Source of the DNA: Pyrinomonadaceae bacterium
GTDB taxonomy: Bacteria > Acidobacteriota > Blastocatellia > Pyrinomonadales > Pyrinomonadaceae
Length of the DNA: 64,000 bases
Direction: 5' to 3'
Assembly: GCA_014534425.1 (NCBI GenBank)
Contig: JACVRN010000015.1
Span: 1 to 64,000 of the forward strand
Shown: positions 42,001 through 49,737 of the stretch, in pieces
Position numbering within the stretch: the first letter of the stretch is position 1
Layout of the letters: every line of letters begins with the position of its first letter
Position numbers and translations under genes: made by a program
The notes under the pieces: model-generated
What the model saw: only the letters and a program-made list of their open reading frames with translations
Told to the model about the DNA's origin: nothing
The model's database searches: none

Positions 42001-42419
42001 GCGGCAAAGACGAAGGCGCGCAACCTTCTGCCAAGAATGAAGGGCGCGGTCTATACAAAAACGTGGAGCATCAGAACAAGCAGACAGTCAGGGAAGCGCA
42101 GGACGAGATTGATAATCACCAGACAAACGTGGAGCAGCAGATACAGGACTTCAAGAAGCGCATGGAAGAGTACCAGACCGAGATGGTCAAATATAGAAAT
42201 AAGCTGCGCGCGGACGAGCCTGTGAAGCCTGTTGACCCCGCCACGGAAAAGCCCAAGAAGCTTTCAGAGCCAGCGCCCATCCCGGACGACATGAGCGACT
42301 ACGTGGACTTTCTGCACCCCTGGGGAAGCGTGCGACTCGACGCCGCTCTCCTTCTGGTTATGTTTATAGGCTTCGTCGGCGGCACTGCGGCAGTGCTGCG
42401 CTCGCAGGACATCTGCTGA
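39033..42419 (+). CDS. triple-FHA ABC transporter (ABCG-like, ABC-2 permease fused)
   Basis: An 1128-residue fusion. Three FHA domains lie at about 1-90 (VGRDKKDCQIIF, SRRHAEI), 205-305 (IGRDLNMDVRF, SRQHAEI, GSFNGTY) and 345-440 (VGRAPGNDIQL, NRHARIS, GSTNGVYVNG). FHA1 and FHA2 are joined by a Pro/Gln/Ala-rich linker of about 90 residues. The ATPase at about 455-690 has GPSGAGKST, LSGGQRKRVSIA and FLDEPTSGLDP. The ABC-2 membrane part spans about 800-985, then a charged coiled-coil loop and a last membrane segment at the C-terminus. FHA domains bind phosphothreonine, so transport is probably controlled by one of the nearby Ser/Thr kinases. Substrate unknown. Confidence 0.92.
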   Translation: MKIFLAEERDGKAHGEHGFERSVIKVGRDKKDCQIIFDDAKWPMVSRRHAEIRLEKGRYLLVDNNSTQGTYVDGKIIKQPVELKAGARIQFGPNGPKLCVVRIEQPVVSTAPSPPQPQQPQPQPPAAKAQPQPKPQPQQPAVAQQPPKVAPQPPAPQQPPQQQRPQQPQPQAPQPQAQVPQPVQPQPAPKAPAQKTPAPKTPAQVSQLPSIEWINDVTGQLQRFQISTDLTRIGRDLNMDVRFEGSAAVVSRQHAEIKRNNGQFVLIDKGSFNGTYHNSKRITAETPLRDGDRIQLGIGGPICLFRDPAHPATHPAPTPAPAQQAAAPPAGQQQPTILAPTSSPAIQQPASGGVHLDLIDEESFDRKPQIQVGRAPGNDIQLEGLQISNRHARISRESLGVFIEDLGSTNGVYVNGTRITTKVQLNPDAVVQIGPFLFQIDSQRVAVYDTRAKTRIDVKGVTKVVRNRSGAGTIKLLDDIDLVIQPNEFVGLLGPSGAGKSTLMDALNGMRPATSGNVLVNNLDLYQHFDSHKQSIGYVPQDDIIHRELTVYRTLYYVAYLRLSRDVTEPEIDMLVGQVMDVTGLSERRDVPVGQLSGGQRKRVSIAVELITKPSVIFLDEPTSGLDPATEEKIMKLFRQIAESGRTVILTTHAMENVRLFDKIVVLMRGKLVWYGAPHEALQHVKASSFKDLYDKLEAQIADEINRLPPLPANAAPQQLQARKQEKEQIAEKVAEGWKARFKQTEQYKRLIQQPLAQVTTQSASAVVTAPRRHTVTDRIWQWKTLAQRYYEVLSRDKLNLLILFGQAPIIAILTALVVGAKSPRDFPYFMLALVAIWFGTSIAAREIIRERAIYNRERMVNLGILPYIGSKLLVLSVIVGVQCVLLFLMLKLFGLVGWMKMPGEFYGLPQLALMILTGMVGIAIGLFISALVKTSEMATSLVPLILIPQILFSGLVGVPKGVSKYVGVLMPATWSFDGMKRLSALDVLRGKDEGAQPSAKNEGRGLYKNVEHQNKQTVREAQDEIDNHQTNVEQQIQDFKKRMEEYQTEMVKYRNKLRADEPVKPVDPATEKPKKLSEPAPIPDDMSDYVDFLHPWGSVRLDAALLLVMFIGFVGGTAAVLRSQDIC

Positions 42420-42437
42420 TTTCACCGCACGCGAGAT

Positions 42438-43046
42438 TTAGCGCACCAGAAGCGATTCGCGCGCGGCCTCGCTTGACTGGCTGGTGCTCATGCTGTTTTC
42501 GATTAGCTGGTCTATGTGCCTGCGGAACTCTTTCTGGAAAGAGGGACGCAGTTCGGGCCAGTGCATGACGAGGCGTTGTTTCTCCACGAAGTTCTTCAGG
42601 TCGTAAGCCCACGACGCGTAGATGTGCTTGTCGAGCAGATTGTTCTGCCTCTGATAGAAAACGTTCTCGTGAAAGATGAGCCACCAGTAGAGCATCATCT
42701 GATAGCGGTATTTGTCCACCCTGTCCAGGCGGTCATATTCAAACGCTCCACGCATCCACAACTCCGCAGACTCTCTGTCCTGAATAAGCTGCATGCTGAA
42801 GGGCGAAGACAGCCCTACGAGTTCCTGCGTGTTGGCGACACGCGTGAGCCTCGTCTGCTGTTTTAACTGCCACCAGATGAAGAAGACCGAAATGCCTACG
42901 ATGAGTGACAGGAGGATGGATGAAACACTAGCGGCACGCTCTAAATCGGAATATTTGATGACGTATAAGACACCCGCCACAATGGCTGCGATAACAAGAC
43001 CTATGAGCGCGCCCAACCCTCTTGAAAGAACTTTATTGTCAAACAT
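42438..43046 (-). CDS. two-helix membrane protein of unknown function
   Basis: A 202-residue protein not assigned to a named family. Two hydrophobic segments stand near the N-terminus (LGALIGLVIAAIVAGVLYV at about 11-29 and SSILLSLIVGISVFFIWW at about 42-59), followed by a helical soluble domain of about 140 residues with many aromatic and acidic residues (RYQMMLYWWLIFHENVFYQ). This layout resembles small membrane proteins whose cytoplasmic helical part senses or binds a partner. It is convergent with the FHA-ABC gene (18-base gap) and stands upstream of no obvious operon. Confidence 0.75.
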   Translation of the reverse strand: MFDNKVLSRGLGALIGLVIAAIVAGVLYVIKYSDLERAASVSSILLSLIVGISVFFIWWQLKQQTRLTRVANTQELVGLSSPFSMQLIQDRESAELWMRGAFEYDRLDRVDKYRYQMMLYWWLIFHENVFYQRQNNLLDKHIYASWAYDLKNFVEKQRLVMHWPELRPSFQKEFRRHIDQLIENSMSTSQSSEAARESLLVR

Positions 43047-43159
43047 GATTACCTTGATTAGACCTTACCATAGCAATACTGACACTCAACTTTACCATAC
43101 GGGCCATCGTGAGTGAACTTCACAGACGTTGGAAATTAACAGGTCTGCTTTGGATAGCT

Positions 43160-44143
43160 TTACCTTTTGCGGGATTTCGAGGACGGTTCGGCCTCTTCGG
43201 GGGCAGGCGGGCGATGGGGTTTCTTTTTCAGTTCCGCCAGCAGTTCGTCGTAGAGTTGCAGGAAACTTTCCTCGCGCACGAGCGAAGGCGGTCGCTCTTT
43301 GCCCAGGCGGCTGTTGAGGTCATCCGAGACGAAATAATTGTCTTCTTCTACGGGGCGCGGCGGAAAGACCAGCACGCGGTCGCCTAGCATCAGCGCTTCT
43401 GTGATGTCGTGAGTGACGAAGATGATGTTGTTCTTCTCTTCCTCCCAGAGTTGCAGAAGCATCTGCTGCATGTCTGCGCGCGTCTGCGCGTCCAGCGCGC
43501 CGAAGGGTTCGTCCATCAGCACTATGGGCAGCTTCATGGCGAGCGTGCGCGCGATGGCAACCCTCTGCTGCATTCCGCCGGAGAGTTGTTTCGGGTAAGC
43601 ATGCGCGCGGTCTTCGAGTCCTACTTTGCTGAGGTACTCTATAGCCACTTCGCGCCGTTGCTTGCGCGGCATGCCAGTGATGCATAGGCCGAACTCCACG
43701 TTCTCGACCGCCGTTCGCCAGGGAAAGCAGGTGTAGGCTTGCGGCACCGTCGCGGCCTCCGGCGTAGGCCCCGTGATAGTGTTGCCGAAGACCTCAACGA
43801 CACCGGAGTCCGGCAGTTGCAGGCCCGAAATCATGCTCAGCACAGTGCTCTTGCCGCAGCCCGACGGGCCTAAGAGCACTAGGAACTCGCCCTTCTTCTT
43901 TACTTCCAGTTTAAAATTCTTGAGAACGTCTACGCGCATTTTTGTGCGCGCGTCCGTGAACCACTTGCAGACCTTCGTGAGCTTAACGATAGGAGGCTCT
44001 GCGGGTTCTTCGGGCACGACCTCTTCCGCCGCCTGCTCCGCCAACTGTCGCTGCTGCTCTGCGGCGAGGCTCGGCGTCAAGGGAATAGTGGCCGGGCTTT
44101 CGTATAGGATTTCGTTAACTTCGGGGTCGTTCGTTTCTGACAT
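43160..44143 (-). CDS. TauB/SsuB/NrtD-like ABC importer ATPase
   Basis: About 327 residues. The ATP-binding domain has LLGPSGCGKST, LSGGMQQRVAIAR and VLMDEPFGALD, with the nitrate/taurine-type sequence context. An N-terminal extension of about 55 residues and a C-terminal extension of about 60 residues (ending in Pro/Lys-rich sequence) go beyond the usual 260 residues. The ATG at 44143 follows the permease stop by five bases; an ATG at 44164 would overlap the permease. It powers import with the permease and the OmpA-linked binding protein of the same operon. Confidence 0.9.
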   Translation of the reverse strand: MSETNDPEVNEILYESPATIPLTPSLAAEQQRQLAEQAAEEVVPEEPAEPPIVKLTKVCKWFTDARTKMRVDVLKNFKLEVKKKGEFLVLLGPSGCGKSTVLSMISGLQLPDSGVVEVFGNTITGPTPEAATVPQAYTCFPWRTAVENVEFGLCITGMPRKQRREVAIEYLSKVGLEDRAHAYPKQLSGGMQQRVAIARTLAMKLPIVLMDEPFGALDAQTRADMQQMLLQLWEEEKNNIIFVTHDITEALMLGDRVLVFPPRPVEEDNYFVSDDLNSRLGKERPPSLVREESFLQLYDELLAELKKKPHRPPAPEEAEPSSKSRKR

Positions 44144-44148
44144 GACGT

Positions 44149-44997
44149 TTACCAGTTGAACCATCTGCGGCGTATGATGTGTAGGATAAAGTCTGTTAAT
44201 GAACTGATGATGGCTATGACAATCAGCATTCCGTAGACCTGTCCGGGCTGGCTCAGTCTAAGGCCGTTGTTGAGGACGCCGCCCAAGCCAAGGTTAGCCG
44301 CGTTGCTGTTCAGAAATTCTGCCAGCACTATGTACGTCCACATGATGCCGTTGCAGACGGCTATGGCGTCCCAGATTTGCGGCAGCGCTCCGGGCAGCAG
44401 CACGCGCCAGATAATCTGCCAACGGCTCGCGCCCACGTCGAGCGCAACACGCGTGTAGTCTTCGCTCACTCCAGCGATGGCGTTCTTTACCAGAATAATC
44501 ATGTAGAAGATTGCGCCCAGGAAAATATAGAGTATCTTGCCGCTCTCGCCCAAACCGACCCAGAGTGTGACGAGCGCCGTCAGACCCGTGACGGGCACGG
44601 CCTTTACGCCATTGATTATCTTTCGCAGGAAAGCGTCCACGGGCGCAAACGCTCCCATCAGTACGCCTATGGGGACGCCTATGATGATGACGAAGAAGAG
44701 CGCCCGAATCACGCGCCAGAAGCTACGCATGATGGGCGGAATCAACTCGCCCCGCTCATATAGGTAGGCGAGGCTGCTTAGGATGTTGGTCGGCGTGGGC
44801 AGAGCGAACGGGCTAATCAATCCGCCGTAGCTCAGCACGCACCAGAGGAGCAGAAAGACCGCCACGCCTATCACGCCTATGGTAGCGTCCAGGCGCGGCG
44901 GCAATGTTTCCCGAATAGAGAAGCGCGCGGAGGAAAACCATTTCCGCGCGCCCCCTGCCGTTGGATAAACTACCTTGTCTTGAGTTGATAGGCTCAT
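44149..44997 (-). CDS. TauC/SsuC-like ABC importer permease
   Basis: A 282-residue BPD_transp_1-type permease with six predicted membrane segments. The ATPase-contact loop is seen in YTRVALDVGASRWQIIWRVLLPGALPQI, matching the EAA motif of the family (A-x-D-x-G-A-x-x-x-x-I/F). The early segment (GVIGVAVFLLLWCVLSYGG) and RVIRALFFVIIIGVP are typical of nitrate/sulfonate/taurine permeases. It is the third gene of the minus-strand operon, 13 bases after the binding-protein stop. Confidence 0.92.
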   Translation of the reverse strand: MSLSTQDKVVYPTAGGARKWFSSARFSIRETLPPRLDATIGVIGVAVFLLLWCVLSYGGLISPFALPTPTNILSSLAYLYERGELIPPIMRSFWRVIRALFFVIIIGVPIGVLMGAFAPVDAFLRKIINGVKAVPVTGLTALVTLWVGLGESGKILYIFLGAIFYMIILVKNAIAGVSEDYTRVALDVGASRWQIIWRVLLPGALPQIWDAIAVCNGIMWTYIVLAEFLNSNAANLGLGGVLNNGLRLSQPGQVYGMLIVIAIISSLTDFILHIIRRRWFNW

Positions 44998-45010
44998 AGC
45001 AGCGATTTAC

Positions 45011-46525
45011 CTAGCTGACCGGAATCACCTTTACGTCGGTGCGTCGGTTCTTCTGCTTGCCCTCCTCGGTCGCGTTGTCGGCGACGGGATTTCTTGAGCC
45101 GTTGCCGACGGCTATGAAGCGATTCTTGTTGAACTTGTAGCGCTCCACGAGGTAGTCAATCACGGCCTGCGCCCGCGCCTTGCTGAGGGTTTCGTTGCCC
45201 GTGGCCGAGCCTGCGCTGTCCGTGTTGCCCTCGACGCGTATGTAAGCGTTGCTGTTCGTCTCGGCCAGCAGCGCCACGTCGTTGTCAATCACCTTCTTGG
45301 CATCATCCGTCAGCACGCTGCTTCCAGAAGGGAAGAGAATCTGAACAGGCTTTGTGACCATTCCCTCCTTCGTGGTGGTCGAAGCGGTCACGGTCGGGAG
45401 AGTGCCTTCCTTCTCTCTTTGCACCGGAGACTTGGCGTAAAGCTCTTTCAGGAAGCTCACGTCCTTGGCCGAATCTACGGGTGTGACGGAAGTGATGTAG
45501 CCCCGTTTGACCCACACGGTTCCGGCTTCGTTGAAGAGTTTGTCAAAGAGCACCTCGCCGCCGTCCAGACCGAACATCTTTGTGTTGTCGGTCATGTCGG
45601 CCCACTTCACAGTGCCGAGCGTGTCCATGACCTTCTTCTTGTCCTTCATGTCGCCGTAGAGCGACTCGTTCTCCATCAGAAGTTGCGCGGCCTTGTCGCG
45701 GTTGCGATTGGCTTCAGCCGTGCCGTCCATCCAACCGCCTATGAAGGCGGAGATGACATCCGGGTGGTCTTTGATGAAGTCCTCGCGTGCGACCATAATA
45801 TCTGCAATCAGATTATTCGCCGTCTCCGTCGTCACTAACTTGTGCGCCCCCGGCCTCTCCATCGCCAAAGTCACATCCGGCTCCCACACTACCGTCGCCG
45901 CCACCTGCTTCGAGATAAACGCCTGCCGAGCATCCAGCGTCGTGTCTTTGCCGACAAGGTTGTCTTCTATCTGCTTCTGCTCGGCATCACTGAGGCTGGA
46001 GTTCTTGAGGTTGTATTCCAGAAGCCAGTGTGAGGGAGTGAATTTGACGAGGGAAATCTGTTTACCCTTGAGGTCTTCAATCTTTTTGATGCTTTCGTCA
46101 GCGACTATGGCATCGCCGCCGCGTGACCAGTCCACCTGCATGATCGCTCTGGCCTTGACGCCGTTGCTGCTCAAGCCGGGTAGTTCGTTGGCCCAGTAAT
46201 CGACCGTAGACCAGACGATGTCCACGCCGTCCTCGCCGCCCTTGGCGAAGGCTTGCGCGCGTTGCGCGGGGTCTTCCAGCAGCAGAAACTCCACGGTCTG
46301 TTTATGCTTGTTCCAGTAGATGCAATCCTTATTCGGCTTGAATCCATTGTTAGCCATGATGCCGCCCATGTAGCCGGGCCATGAGACTATCCCGACCCTC
46401 AGGGGACGACCGAGCAGGCTGCCATCTTTACTACCCCCAAAGCAGCTACTCATTCCCATAGTACTTGCCAGAATAGCGGTCGCCACAACCAACAGCATTA
46501 TTCTGCGTAAAGTTTTCGGGTACAT
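45011..46525 (-). CDS. ABC substrate-binding protein fused to an OmpA-like domain
   Basis: A 504-residue exported protein, ATG 46525 with GAGGAGG eight bases upstream. The N-terminus is a lipoprotein-like signal (ILASTMGMSSC; cysteine at 28, partial lipobox). Residues about 40-370 are an NrtA/SsuA-like periplasmic binding domain (RVGIVSWPGYMGG, VAREDFIKDHPDVISAFI). From about 385 an OmpA_C domain carries LFPSGSSVLTDDAKKVID, the NTDSAG motif and KNRRTDVKVIP, which in known proteins bind the peptidoglycan diaminopimelate. The fusion would tether the binding protein to the cell wall. Substrate is unknown; sulfonate- or nitrate-like ligands are usual for the class. Confidence 0.9.
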   Translation of the reverse strand: MYPKTLRRIMLLVVATAILASTMGMSSCFGGSKDGSLLGRPLRVGIVSWPGYMGGIMANNGFKPNKDCIYWNKHKQTVEFLLLEDPAQRAQAFAKGGEDGVDIVWSTVDYWANELPGLSSNGVKARAIMQVDWSRGGDAIVADESIKKIEDLKGKQISLVKFTPSHWLLEYNLKNSSLSDAEQKQIEDNLVGKDTTLDARQAFISKQVAATVVWEPDVTLAMERPGAHKLVTTETANNLIADIMVAREDFIKDHPDVISAFIGGWMDGTAEANRNRDKAAQLLMENESLYGDMKDKKKVMDTLGTVKWADMTDNTKMFGLDGGEVLFDKLFNEAGTVWVKRGYITSVTPVDSAKDVSFLKELYAKSPVQREKEGTLPTVTASTTTKEGMVTKPVQILFPSGSSVLTDDAKKVIDNDVALLAETNSNAYIRVEGNTDSAGSATGNETLSKARAQAVIDYLVERYKFNKNRFIAVGNGSRNPVADNATEEGKQKNRRTDVKVIPVS

Positions 46526-46564
46526 TTATCGTTCCTCCTCTGAGTTTGTCTGCCGAAAGTTCTG

Positions 46565-47416
46565 TTATTCCAGCAGGCCCTCCATGAAGTCCGTCTGCAT
46601 ACGAGCGAATTCACGGAAGCCCTCTATGAGCCACTCTTTGGCCCACCCACGCCCGCCTGGCCCGGCATAATAGCGTAGTGCGAGATTGGCACCGACCATG
46701 GCTGCGCTGAAGTGATCCGCCTCGACGCTGGTGTGAATCTGAATCCAGCGATAGGCTACGTTCTCCGTGCCGTTGATGAAGACCCTGCTCTCTCTCAAAT
46801 GTTTCACCAGTTCCGGGTGACGAGCGCGCAGAGTGCTGTCCAGGATGTTGAACTCCGCGTCGGCCAGAACCTCCGAGCCTATGTGAAAGCCTATGGCGTT
46901 CAGGAGCTTTCGCTCGTTCATGACGTGGCCGACGCCGTAGCCCGCGCGCACACGCTCGGTCGCCGCCAGAGTCGAATTGTTAGGATGAGAGACGCGATTG
47001 AGAGCCGCCGTGTCGTAGCCGTAGAAGGCTGCGGTCGCTTTCAGAGTCGCCTGCGCCAGCGTGCGATGAGTGCTCTGTTTGAGCATCAATGGATTGCCGA
47101 ACTCGTCAATCGCGGCGTAGAAAATCTCCGCGGCCACTTCCATGCTGCGGTCTGCGACCGCGTCCAACTCTTCTGCGGGGTCGCGGAAGATGTCCTGCCG
47201 GACTCCTATCTCGCCCGCGAGGCTTGCGACTCCGCCGCCGAAAAACGAGTTGAAATAGATGTAGCGGCTCAGCACGCGCAGCACCTCTTCGGCTTTAGAC
47301 ATACGCGCGAGGTGGCGCTCAAAGGTTAGATTGCCTGTGTGTGAGGTGAGAATTGGTTCGAGGTCGGCCCTCTCCAGTAACTCACGCGCTTCCATGATAG
47401 TTGCTTCAGATAGCAT
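46565..47416 (-). CDS. haem-oxygenase-like putative metalloenzyme (HDO/TenA-like fold)
   Basis: A 283-residue helical protein with the overall look of the haem-oxygenase/TenA/PqqC-like fold. Possible metal ligands are the acidic and histidine residues in RSMEVAAEIFYAAIDEFG, HIGSEVLADAEF and especially IHTSVEADHFSAA, which fits H-x3-E-x2-H of haem-oxygenase-like diiron oxidases such as CADD and SznF. Proteins of this class act as oxidases or oxygenases on amines and related small molecules. It starts the operon that runs through the OmpA-fused binding protein, permease and ATPase (40-base gap), so it may act on the imported compound. Family membership is from motif reading and not from alignment. 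Confidence 0.62.
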   Translation of the reverse strand: MLSEATIMEARELLERADLEPILTSHTGNLTFERHLARMSKAEEVLRVLSRYIYFNSFFGGGVASLAGEIGVRQDIFRDPAEELDAVADRSMEVAAEIFYAAIDEFGNPLMLKQSTHRTLAQATLKATAAFYGYDTAALNRVSHPNNSTLAATERVRAGYGVGHVMNERKLLNAIGFHIGSEVLADAEFNILDSTLRARHPELVKHLRESRVFINGTENVAYRWIQIHTSVEADHFSAAMVGANLALRYYAGPGGRGWAKEWLIEGFREFARMQTDFMEGLLE

Positions 47417-47509
47417 AAGCGTCCTCCAGTCTTGCGGCCTGTGGGTTAGGGGAATCGTGAAGCCCAGAGTGCCGCCGCTCTTTTTGTTAGCCTCGAATCA
47501 GCATCGAAG

Positions 47510-49699
47510 CTATTTATTGCTCCACATCTTGACCGTCTTATCTGCGCCGCCCGATGCGATTATTTTGCCGTCCGGCGAGACGGCGACCGAGTAAACTGCG
47601 CCTGTGTTCTGCGTCAACGCGCGCTTTGCAGCCCCGCCGTCGACGGCATCCCAGAGGTGAACAACGGTGTCGTTGCCGCCGCTTATCACAGTCCTTCCGT
47701 CGGGCGAGAAGGCCACGGCGTTGACTTCCGCTTTTGGCCCGCGAAGGGTCTTGTCCTGCGCGCCCGTCTCAGTTTTCCAGAGCACTACGGTAGCGTCGGC
47801 GGTTCCGCCCGCGAGCAGTTTGCCGTCGGGCGAAAAGGCCAGGGCCAGAACAGCGCCGCTTCGGCTTATATCCCGCTTGGCGCTCCCGCTCGCAACGTCC
47901 CAACGCTTGATGGTGCCCTTGTCCGTAGCAGCCGCCACGGTTCCGTCCGAAGAAGCTGCGACCGCTTTGACGGGGCCGTCCAGAGGGACGGAGCGTTGCG
48001 GCGCTCCTGCGGTGGATTGAGCGTCCCAGAATTTCGCCGTGCCGTCTTCTGCGCCGCTCAGGATTGTCCTGTTATCCGAAGCGAAGGCGACCGCGTTGAC
48101 GCGTCCCAGATGGCCGCGCAAGGTTTTGCGCTCTCCCGTCGCCACCTTCCAGAGAATCAGGTTATTGTCGGCAGTGCCCGCCACAAGCATGGTGCCGTCC
48201 GGCGAGAAGGCTATGGAAGTAATCTCGCCCGGCGAAGACTCGCTGGCTTTCGGCAACTCCATCTTGACGGCGTCGCCCGTGGCATCCCACAGCTTTATCT
48301 TCCCGCCCTTGGTGGCTCCGGCTATGGTGCCGTCCGGCGCGAAGGCCACGGCGGTTACTTCATCTGCTCCTGACAGGGATTTGAGATACGTGATGCCGCT
48401 ATAGTTGATGGCCTTCGCGCCTGAGCCGAAGAAGTACCAGCCGCCTACGCCTAGCAGCGCGAGCAGCAGCACCGCGCCAATCAGCATGAATATGAGCCGC
48501 GACGATTGACCGCTCCTGGTTGCGGTCGGCGTAGGCGAGTATGCAGGCGCGCTTCCGGTTCCGCTTCCGGTCGGGGGAGAGACGACCGGCTTCGCGGGAG
48601 GCTGAGCAGGCAGCCCGCCGCTCGGCAGCGTCTTGACAGGCGGCGGCTGAGGCTGAGTTACAAGACTGGGATTGTATATCTCTTCGTCCACGGCGGCGGG
48701 CGTTTGCTGAGCGGGCGGAGTCGAAGCCACCGCAGGAGAAGGCCCAGGCACAATCGGAGCCTGATTCTCAGGCGGTTGAGACGGCGGAGGCTGAACAGAG
48801 GTCTTTTTCTTCTCCGTCTGTTCGGGGACGACAGCCATGGGCGGCGCGGTTACGACTGGCTGCGCGTTGCTATCGTCATCGTCGTCTACAAACTTAATCC
48901 CTGGCTGCGAAATTGGCGGCGGCTCAACAGGAATGCTTCTGCCCGTGGACGGAATCTGGCCCGCCAGCAGAGCGTCCCAGTTGTCCGGCTGCCAAACGAC
49001 GCGCGCTGCCGCCGGTTTGGGCGCTTCCTTCGGAGGCTTCTTCGACCTGCCCGGCTTCTTTGCGCTCACAGGCGGCGCAGGAGCTATGTGCGCGTGAACG
49101 GAGATGCGTCTTACAAGCCGCGTGGTCGTCAGAAGGAAGCTGCCGTTGAGCAGCGTGTCCTGTGGCAGACGCTCAACGTGCAGGCGCACCTCGTTCGGGC
49201 CTTTCGTGAGCTTCGTAGGCTGCACCATGAGGCCGGAGACGCTGGATGAAAAGCGGCAATCCACGGGCACGTAGATTCTCAGTATAAGGTCGTGCTCGCT
49301 GCCAAAATCCAGGGAGCCTAGATGCAGCGAAGAAGGATAAAGCCAAGCGCCCTCTTCGTCGCACAGCCCTATGACGGAGCCGCGCACCTCCACGTTCTCA
49401 AGCTGAATCGTGCGGTTCGGCTCGACAGACAAAGCGCACTCGCCCTCTATGCGCGTGGAAGTGTCCCCGCCCGTGACTTCTATCTTCAGGTTACGCAGGA
49501 CTACGCCGTCGGAGAGAACGTTTATGACCGCGCCGTGACGCGCCCACACGGTTGCTCCCTGCCCGTCCAGGGTCATAGGGTGTTTGATTTCAATCGGCCC
49601 CGGGTACTCCTGCGGCGGCAGCTTCAGCGTCACGCCGTCGCGCAGTGAATCCAGCTTAGCCTGTAATGCTGCTCTTTCCTGGTCGTATTGTGAAGACAT
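47510..49699 (-). CDS. beta-helix / Pro-rich / transmembrane / WD40 repeat protein
   Basis: A 729-residue protein with four parts. Residues about 30-150 read as parallel beta-helix strands (GPIEIKHPMTLDGQGATVWA, VVLRNLKIEVTGG), as in NosD-like carbohydrate-binding proteins. Residues about 215-400 are Pro/Ala/Thr-rich linker. A single membrane segment (RLIFMLIGAVLLLALLGVGG) lies near 402-425. The C-terminal 300 residues hold about seven WD40 repeats (AVAFAPDGTIAGATKGG, AVAFSPDGRTVISGG). Orientation would place the propeller on one side of the membrane and the beta-helix on the other. It lies upstream of the importer operon and downstream of the kinase gene on the same strand. Function unknown; a scaffold for the signalling island is likely. 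Confidence 0.85.
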   Translation of the reverse strand: MSSQYDQERAALQAKLDSLRDGVTLKLPPQEYPGPIEIKHPMTLDGQGATVWARHGAVINVLSDGVVLRNLKIEVTGGDTSTRIEGECALSVEPNRTIQLENVEVRGSVIGLCDEEGAWLYPSSLHLGSLDFGSEHDLILRIYVPVDCRFSSSVSGLMVQPTKLTKGPNEVRLHVERLPQDTLLNGSFLLTTTRLVRRISVHAHIAPAPPVSAKKPGRSKKPPKEAPKPAAARVVWQPDNWDALLAGQIPSTGRSIPVEPPPISQPGIKFVDDDDDSNAQPVVTAPPMAVVPEQTEKKKTSVQPPPSQPPENQAPIVPGPSPAVASTPPAQQTPAAVDEEIYNPSLVTQPQPPPVKTLPSGGLPAQPPAKPVVSPPTGSGTGSAPAYSPTPTATRSGQSSRLIFMLIGAVLLLALLGVGGWYFFGSGAKAINYSGITYLKSLSGADEVTAVAFAPDGTIAGATKGGKIKLWDATGDAVKMELPKASESSPGEITSIAFSPDGTMLVAGTADNNLILWKVATGERKTLRGHLGRVNAVAFASDNRTILSGAEDGTAKFWDAQSTAGAPQRSVPLDGPVKAVAASSDGTVAAATDKGTIKRWDVASGSAKRDISRSGAVLALAFSPDGKLLAGGTADATVVLWKTETGAQDKTLRGPKAEVNAVAFSPDGRTVISGGNDTVVHLWDAVDGGAAKRALTQNTGAVYSVAVSPDGKIIASGGADKTVKMWSNK

Positions 49700-49737
49700 A
49701 AAAGTTAAAGCGCGAATAGCAAATCTTAAGACTTGAA

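Noticed and set aside
48506-49249. A 247-codon plus-strand frame over the beta-helix/WD40 gene
   Set aside because: The product is dominated by Arg and Leu and mirrors the Pro-rich linker codons of the real gene; there is no ribosome site.
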